Shown here: positions 32,226 through 38,076 of the stretch, piece by piece
Numbering within the stretch: position 1 is the first letter of the stretch
Layout: every line of letters begins with the position of its first letter
Origin: Spongospora subterranea
Taxonomy: Eukaryota > Endomyxa > Phytomyxea > Plasmodiophorida > Plasmodiophoridae
Direction: 5' to 3'
Assembly (NCBI GenBank): GCA_900404475.1
Contig: OUQQ01000413.1
Location: 1 to 38,076 of the forward strand
DNA: 38,076 nt
Made by a program: the position numbers and the translations under genes
Notes under the pieces: model-generated
Told to the model about the DNA's origin: nothing
The model's database searches: none
What the model saw: only the letters and a program-made list of their open reading frames with translations

Positions 32226-32989
32226 TTATGTAAAGGCCTCATCGTATTTGTTTGTGTTTTGGTTTTCACCTCGAATCTCGTAAATGCGCTCGGCGATTGC
32301 GTTTGTCGATGGGAGCACGAATTTGCCCTTGGTCGACAGGAAAAAGTCGTTCAAATTCATCTGCTGATCCCTTTCATATTCGAAAGCCTATTTGTCGGTG
32401 AATTACGGAATCGAGATTGGGCATGTATAAAGCAGCTAGGATACCTGAATTACCATCTCGAGCTTATCGATATCCTTAACAAGTACGGCTTCTGTTGTCT
32501 TTCCTTCAGAATATCTGTGTGATCGTTTAGTCGAAACACGTAAAACAACAAGAGAACAACTGACTCTTTCCATAGCTCCAGCATCTGCGCACCGCATTGC
32601 CCTAACGGTTCCGTAATTTTTTCCATTGCTGCAAGCTCCATGTTATATTTATCTTCGTTGCTGACGCCGTCAAAAGGGGTGATATCACCAACAATCGCTT
32701 CAGCAAGATCATGGACGATACTCATTTTCACACACTAAACGCGAATAATGTGATTCAATATTTTGGGCGATATTTCTCGGGCAAGTCGGTGGACCTTGTC
32801 CGAATTGATTTTGGAGCCATGGTCCGACCCCAACACCATCGACAGCATCCCCATTCGGTACATATGGTCTGAGATGGACTCTGGAAGGTGTACCCGCTTC
32901 CTGACCCATCCCGCTCTCTTGGTCGTCTTCAGCCGACCGCAGATCAGCATGAAGTCCAACACAGTATGAGCGGCGAGTTTTGCAGACAT
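32226..32989 (-). CDS. HDDC2: HD-domain 5'-deoxynucleotidase, HDDC2/YfbR type
   Basis: Metal-dependent nucleotidase of the HD superfamily; relatives dephosphorylate deoxynucleoside 5'-monophosphates. Exons 32989-32795, 32734-32565, 32514-32445, 32387-32226; introns 60, 50 and 57 nt, phases 0, 2 and 0; 198 aa (human 204). Expected metal ligands are all present: His42 (PESISDHMYRM), His73-Asp74 (SIVHDLAEAIVGDI) and Asp138 (VKDIDKLEMVIQ). The N-terminal LKTTKRAGWV block and the C-terminal FEYER...LNDFFLSTKGKF block also follow the family. Each junction restores a conserved motif (DK-CVKMSIVHD, WKE-YSEG, VIQ-AFEYE), so the model is well supported. It lies 272 bp upstream of MIS12 and 530 bp downstream of allantoicase, all on the same strand. 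Confidence 0.92.
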
Positions 32990-33227
32990 CCCGCTGGTGG
33001 TTCTACGTGAGAGGACGTTAGAAGGATCTGCCAATGAGGTCGCTGCCGAGTGCCGACTGCGGTGTTTGCCGGCACGATTCGACTCGATTCACTCAAGTCG
33101 GACGCTGAAACAGTGACATGAACCCAAAAGATCGAGAAAGTCAGAGTTGCAAGTTTTAACAATTCTTAGCTTTCTGCGTTTGGCAAGTGTTGTAGCGAAC
33201 GAAGTTCACATTTGCTGACAAGTGTCA

Positions 33228-33466
33228 ATGGCGATTCTTATTCAAGTACATGAATGATGATGGAAAAATACGTACGTGGTATTGTTTCCTCCTGATCTTC
33301 TGCACCGATTTTGAATGGATTTTAGGCTACGCCTGCTCCCAAACTGAATCGAGAATCAATGGTGATGAAAAGTCGTTCTCCACTTTCAGTCTCAAACATC
33401 GTACACTTCGCGACGCTACAAAGCAATATTTTGCAGGAGCGAAATATAATCAAATCACAGATCTGA
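33228..33466 (+). CDS. Possible 52-aa spliced protein, unknown
   Basis: Between HDDC2 and allantoicase on the opposite strand. An ATG at 33228 (MAILIQ) followed by GTACATG at 33246 and TTTTAG ending at 33325 would remove 80 nt in phase 0 and open a 46-codon frame (ATPAPKLNRESM..., TGA at 33464). An alternative start at 33252 with donor TAC-GTACGT and the same acceptor opens a different frame to about 33483. Neither product is recognisable; both would end close to the allantoicase 3' end. Confidence 0.25.
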
Positions 33467-33518
33467 GAATTCTTAGTAAGTGATTGTTATTATATTCCAG
33501 TGACGACACTGCATCTGT

Positions 33519-34920
33519 TCAAGAATTGGTTGAATATCCAGAGCAATACACTCGCAGCCTCGAAACGCCACCGTCGGGTATACAAATTAACTTGATGTGG
33601 GTAATCGGAGTAGCTATTCTTTGAGGAACCATCTCATCCAGCAAAACAACCATACGATGGTGAGCGCGGCCTAAATTGTCAATGGATTCAACATGGATGG
33701 ATAACTTTGTATTCTTGGAGATCGCACCTGCCCGCGTTTCGACTAATGTATCCCATTTAAGTTCGTGAAGAGCTGACGACTTATCACACAATGCTGCGTC
33801 GATCCGGAACTGGTGAGGAAAATTTCCCCGAAAATGGGATGTATCGATCTCAATTGCATGAATCACTCCCTGGCAGCCTGGACAAACACCAAATTCATAA
33901 GAGTAATGGCAAAATCATCACATCAACCTAGTTTTACGATCACTGACTCGTGATGAATCAAATTTCTTGATCGCTTGGTCTCCCAACCACCTCCCATGTT
34001 TGCTGCCCGCCCGGGCAATAACAGGTTGGCCGCGGTCGAATAGAAACTATTACTGGACCACAATATCTGTCCTCCAAACTTGACGGAGGCAAGATCAATA
34101 GGGATATTGAGTGCTTGGAAGTGTTCCCAGTTGGGCGAAGCTCTACCATATACCCGAAGGCGAGAAACACCTCCATCTGGAAATATGCTTAATTTCACAT
34201 GGGTAAACCGGCGACGATGATGCAGGCTGTTGAGAGACTCGCCATCGACAACGTCGAAGATGTTATGCCCGCGATCAGCCACCCCGGATACTAAAGCGGA
34301 CCGGGGGACAATTGGAAACCATCGGACGGTTTCCTGCAGGTCGATCCACGACATTTCCTCGGGCGCCGTCGCGGCTTCAACCACTAGGCCCCATCGAAAC
34401 TTAAGTAAGCAGCTTTCCTCGAGTAAATACATCTTACTAGCAGATTCCGGATAATTTCCTGTAAACCACAGAGTATCTACATCAACCTCTACCAATTGAA
34501 ATTAGCGTTGGACGCGTCATCGTAAAAACAAATCAACGTACTGGAAATGATGCCAGGGATCCCTAAGCGGATAATGCAGAAATCGTGACCATTGCGCTGG
34601 TTATCCAGAGATCTAAGTACCATTGTCGAAAAAAGTAATCAAAATACCGACCACAATCGATTACCCATGTCTAGCAGTTTCCCAGCCATCCATAACTTTC
34701 CCTGTCATACAGAATGCTTCTGGGTCGTATACTGCTCGTCCGTGACGTAAAAGATGGACTGCTTCTGCGAAAAATTCTGCAATATTCGTCAGGTAAACGT
34801 TTAGGTCAAAACAGTCAGGTGTTGCAGACCGTTATTCGCATATAAAACATTGCCGCCAACGTCATGACAGGCAAGATCAACTAATGCGCCTGAGTCGTCG
34901 ACAGGACCAGACGAACTCAT
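33519..34920 (-). CDS. ALLC: Allantoicase
   Basis: Hydrolyses allantoate to (S)-ureidoglycolate and urea in purine catabolism. Exons 34920-34830, 34776-34665, 34612-34542, 34488-33928, 33877-33519; introns 53, 52, 53 and 50 nt; 397 aa (about 340-390 in other eukaryotes). It has the family's two tandem allantoicase domains. Domain 1: ALVDLACHDVGGNVLYA, GKVMDGWETARHG, GHDFCIIRLGIPGII, VDVDTLWFTGNYPE, FPDGGVSRLRVYG. Domain 2: LASVKFGGQILWSSNSFY, NLLLPGRAANMGGGWETKR, HESVIVKLG, IEIDTSHFRGNFPH, IPDGGVSRLRVYC. Each domain ends with the same PDGGVSRLRVY signature. The ATG at 34920 begins MSSSGPVDDSGALVDL, a sensible start just before the first conserved block. No peroxisomal PTS1 is seen at the C terminus (STNS). 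All four junctions restore motifs. Confidence 0.95.
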
Positions 34921-36290
34921 CGCGATCAAGTTTCGCTTTTCTGGCGGTCGGACCCCTCCAACAACACCCGTTCTAACTATTCTGGTGCAAGGCGAAGGAG
35001 GTCAAGGAGCACATGTAATTAAGTAGAGTACCATTGTTTGAACGGCGTGCTTTACAGAGCGCCGGATTATTATTTGACACAACAGGCACGACGTATGGGA
35101 CTTGGGATAATATTATTCGACTCGAGTGTAGTTCTGTACGTTTATGAAGTTTATTTTTTCAAATCTAAGATCATTACCAAAACGTTCACGATAGCGAAAA
35201 CCATCAAAATGAAGATATGACATTCCTGATTATGAGGGCGGGCTGCAGCAGCGTCCATGGCCAACTTTAATCACAGCATTATCCTTTCAGGTTTGTTGAT
35301 TCAGCCTTGGTACTGTACTAACCCAAACAGCACCGTTACGCTTGCCGATTTCTATGTGGGTTGATGAACGCGGACATGGACAAAGAGCTGTTGGCACATT
35401 GGCGTTGGGTTTGATTTGCGACGCTCAAATACGGTAGCCTAGTACCGCACCTATAAAAGCTTATATAGCCTTTTGAACCTTCTGTGCAGTGGGGAGTTTC
35501 TCGTCTCGGCCAGCCCCAAAATCAACATCATGATACCAATATGGGTTGGCATCTTGATTTGGTCTTTGAACCCCATAAGATCCTGTTCTGCAGAGAAATG
35601 GGCTCAAGTACTGGTATATGTGATCAGGCGCGAAGTCAAGGGCAGTCAACGCCTAAATGGACTCAACTGCAAATTGGCGGTTTATCTTTACAGTTCCCGC
35701 ACTGTACCGAGATGTTTCAAAAGGTGCGGCCAGTCGGTGAAGTCACTGCTCACCACTGCATGACAAAGTAGGTACGTACTGTAGTGTGTTTAGGTCTAAA
35801 TTTAGTGTGTGCGACCTCGTTCTCCTACCGGATACCGTATCATGACTGCATCTTGAACAGGCGATAATAATTCACTTCATTACCAGGGACCTTTGCTTCA
35901 TGGTGTTGGGAGTGTCGTTTGTGGATCTCTTCCAGAATTAGATCTCACCGGAGGTTTATAGGGCGACGACTATACGACGCTGCTCTTGACGTTTCCGACC
36001 GCAAGTAAATTTGAAGCGCTACCACCATGATTGATCGGCGCTCGAAGTTAACAACATTGGCACCGTTGGCGGGTTGAAAGTGCTAACAAAAGTTCGGGCT
36101 CCCAGTTGTTTCAATATCGCTTGCTACCCTAGCGTCGTTGCCTAACAATCCGGAACTCGTCACTGTCACAGATCCGTTTCCATGTGTTGACGATTAACTC
36201 GGACAACAGCTTTATTAGAAGTACTGAGAACGATTTACCCGTCGACTCATTGGTTTTCGGTGCTTGGTTGTGATAATCAACCAGAGTTCT
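34921..36290. other. No confident gene
   Basis: About 1.4 kb upstream of allantoicase. Overlapping plus frames at 35473-35771 (95 aa, Gln/His-rich alternative) and a minus frame at 35649-35461 (ending PYWYHDVDFGAGRDEK...) all look partly coding. I cannot choose between them or name a family. AT-rich sequence lies at 35150-35220. Confidence 0.35.
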
Positions 36291-36324
36291 ATCTGTCGCC
36301 CATCGCGAATCGAAAAGCATGGTA

Positions 36325-36470
36325 AAGGCGCAGAATCAGCAGTTCCAACCAGTCACTTTCTGTGGGATTTCCATTCGCCACGAGAATTTTCTTTCAACGA
36401 AACTTTCTGAAGCAAGCAAGCCAACTATGTCGTGGCCACTGATTCTCAGAGGCCTGTAGCATTCCACTGA
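36325..36470 (+). pseudogene. Plus-strand arm of an inverted duplication, unknown coding sequence
   Basis: Reads QNQQFQPVTFCG, then NFLSTKLSEA, then TMSWPLILRGL and a stop. It is clearly related to the minus-strand protein at 37604-36993 (QQQSIATFCG, FNSIKLSEA, IMWPMICK). The nucleotide match, with several indels, runs about 100-140 bases in inverted orientation. The copy stops at a TAG where the other continues, so it is probably a decayed duplicate. Confidence 0.55.
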
Positions 36471-36992
36471 AATCTTGACCTGACACAAAAGACGGTTCGA
36501 GAAATCGCAATCCTTGAGTCGTGGCCGTAGTGACGATACCAAGTGGTTTAAGGATCCATTTTCAACGCCAACTCAACGTATTCTCTAAGTCGCACGGTTG
36601 ATTAAGGCAAATGAGAATACGCTTACTTCCGGTTTCGATAGTCTCGCTCTTCATAGAATTTACCAAGCACAAAATCACCTCTTCGTTTCCTCGATGCAAC
36701 ACGGTCATTTTCCATTGAATGGTCAGGAAATGAATAACGCGGATATCAGACAATTGTTGATGTAAGAATAGACTGAGGAAGGTCATCTATCAATATAGTT
36801 TTGGAATTCAGATTACGAACCCAAAACACAAGCGTGTTTGAAGACTGTTTATTTGATGGCATGCATGTTCAAAAAAACGATGCGGAACAACAGAGTGGCA
36901 GCAATTCTGCCATCCACCGATTTGGCCTTGGCCCAGGATCATGTGCATCAAAGTCAATCAAGCCCTGCAAAACTGGTTTTTTCACCAGAAAC

Positions 36993-37604
36993 CTACTCCT
37001 CGAAGCAAATTGGGAAGGAGCACCGAACCCCAGACAGATGGTGGGGGTCGACCAGGATACCCAGACAGCCGAATTCGATGTAGTCCAACAAGATTGCTGT
37101 TGATGTACCCCGAGCCAGTTGTGCAAAGGAGATGTCGAAGCGACTGATTGTAATCGAATTAGAAGTATCGCAAAGCTTTGTTAAATCATCCATCGAACGG
37201 GTAACCTCACCGATCAACTGCCGGTTATTGGGGGGCATTCGGGCACCTATGCACCAATGGATTAGGGAGAAGTTGTTCGCGGCAGGCCTGTCAACCGAAA
37301 ATTGATTTGAAATGAATGGGTAGCGATTAGGGTCTTTACGGTACCACTTGGATTCGTCATAACTGACAGGGCTATACATGTGGTTGTGCATCGACGTCGT
37401 GAACTTGTAAAGTGGTCTTAGTGTTTTGCAAATCATTGGCCACATAATAGATTGCATAGCTTCAGAAAGCTTGATCGAATTAAAGCTTCGTGGATCCCCG
37501 CAGAAGGTGGCGATTGACTGCTGCTGGCTTGCAGTTCGCCGCTTGCACAACACTAAGACCAGGATTTGCAGGTACGATCTCACGACGTCGATGCAACACC
37601 ACAA
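36993..37604 (-). CDS. Unknown protein, 203-codon open frame
   Basis: Longest frame in the right-hand 3 kb. Likely coding because part of its protein sequence (TFCG...KLSEA...WP) is preserved in the inverted copy at 36325-36470 with amino-acid-level rather than frame-independent conservation. Contains YSPVSYDESKWYRKDPNRY and SMDDLTKLCDTSNSITISRFD. No catalytic motif, signal peptide or repeat is recognised. The first residues (MWCCIDVVRSYLQILVLVL) may be intron or upstream sequence; the 3' end may splice onwards. Could belong to a repeat-borne gene family. Confidence 0.4.
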   Translation of the reverse strand: MWCCIDVVRSYLQILVLVLCKRRTASQQQSIATFCGDPRSFNSIKLSEAMQSIMWPMICKTLRPLYKFTTSMHNHMYSPVSYDESKWYRKDPNRYPFISNQFSVDRPAANNFSLIHWCIGARMPPNNRQLIGEVTRSMDDLTKLCDTSNSITISRFDISFAQLARGTSTAILLDYIEFGCLGILVDPHHLSGVRCSFPICFEE

Positions 37605-37901
37605 GTGTTGGTTTGGCGGTTGTGATGACTCCTACCACCCCGTCGAGACTCTAATAACGACCGATTCATTGTTATGTGCCCACCAAGGGTCAATGAGACC
37701 ATGTACAGAACTACAGCCAGAACTGCAGCCCCATATGCACTTACGGACCTACTTAAGCTACCGAATAAAAGCAGTTCTGTTTACTATTGCCAACCTAATA
37801 GTCAGCCGGACCCTGCACAAAACGTTTTATAGCAGACTACCTGGCATCTAGCTTTGCCAGACGAACTTGCAAACAGGCGACAAACCCACGCCCCGAAGTT
37901 C
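37605..37901. other. No gene recognised
   Basis: About 300 bases between divergent coding regions. The plus frame through here (37426-37851) is antisense to the conserved minus-strand protein over its first third, so I treat it as a shadow. Contains a short ACAGCCAGAACTGCAGCC / CAGAACTACAG repetition near 37700. Confidence 0.35.
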
Positions 37902-38076
37902 ATGGCCCAAACCAGGAGCATGGACGCCGACTCCGATCAGGGTGCCAACCCTGCCTATCCACAACCAGAATCCATAGCCGAGCATGTCATAGCCGGCCAG
38001 ACACCAATATTGTTTCCCTTAAAACCACCGATCATCAAGGCTTTTGACCCCAAGGCGATCGCTGTATTTCGCCGAG
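37902..38076 (+). CDS. N terminus of a probable retroelement protein, cut by window end
   Basis: Open from ATG 37902 to the last base, 58 codons. Starts MAQTRSMDADSDQG and continues with a Pro-rich linker (NPAYPQPES) to PPIIKAFDPKAIAVFRR. A short polar leader followed by a 'fdp..v..f...' segment resembles the gag-like start of Ty3-type polyproteins in microbial eukaryotes. This is a resemblance only; there is not enough sequence to confirm. Confidence 0.4.
   Translation, partial: MAQTRSMDADSDQGANPAYPQPESIAEHVIAGQTPILFPLKPPIIKAFDPKAIAVFRR

Noticed and set aside
36801..37147. Three overlapping plus frames (68-100 aa)
   Set aside because: Low-complexity composition, overlap each other and the 203-codon minus frame, and show no motif.
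37426..37851. 141-codon plus-strand frame
   Set aside because: Its first third is antisense to the conserved minus-strand TFCG...KLSEA sequence, whose protein-level match to the inverted copy favours the minus strand.
1..38076. CRISPR array, rRNA, tRNA or bacterial operon
   Set aside because: No regularly spaced short repeats, no rRNA-like segments, and no cloverleaf that I could fold by eye. Spliced genes exclude a bacterial source. A tRNAscan run would be needed to exclude a tRNA fully.

Overview
The window is nuclear DNA of a microbial eukaryote. Single-copy genes are interrupted by short GT-AG introns (about 37-100 nt, mostly 48-64), there is a cytosolic ribosomal protein eS26, a kinetochore protein and an axonemal (cilium/flagellum) protein, so the organism probably makes flagellated cells. 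Small introns in a TE-rich genome would suit a zoosporic protist (plasmodiophorid-type rhizarian, stramenopile) or an early-diverging fungus, but nothing here fixes the lineage. All exon models below were derived by hand from reading frame, GT-AG borders and remembered family similarity; no searches were run.

Left gene block (0-14.4 kb). Positions 1-88 hold a two-unit 50-bp tandem repeat. About 2.4 kb without a confident gene follows. A six-exon CFAP43-like gene (7634 to 2448, minus) predicts 1627 aa. An intronless eS26 gene follows (8456-8043, minus), then about 2.5 kb with only degenerate coding traces (perhaps F-box-like). WDR89 (plus, four exons, 361 aa) and a mitochondrial-type PPR-like gene (minus, two exons, 688 aa) converge with 51 bp between their stop codons.

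Repeat island (about 14.9-31.0 kb). This is a mosaic of segmental duplications, assembly gaps and retroelement debris: LTR fragments, an internally deleted copia-type element (21.4-23.7 kb), a decayed LINE-type element with RNase H (27.4-28.9 kb), and a 120-bp copied piece of WDR89 exon 4. Embedded in it is the most interesting item: a multi-copy gene family with two intact members of 607 and 611 aa (16619-18609 and 24609-26601, both minus) and one broken copy near 29.3-29.9 kb. Each intact member has four exons joined by three phase-0 introns. The first three exons each encode a version of one small module, and the last exon encodes three diverged copies of a Cys/His/Trp-rich unit. I know of no family that matches.

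Right gene block (31.0-34.9 kb). Three compact minus-strand genes follow one another: a MIS12-like kinetochore subunit (218 aa), an HDDC2-type HD-domain nucleotidase (198 aa) and allantoicase (397 aa). The last 3 kb contains an inverted duplication of an unknown coding sequence and the start of a probable retroelement protein that runs off the window at 38076.
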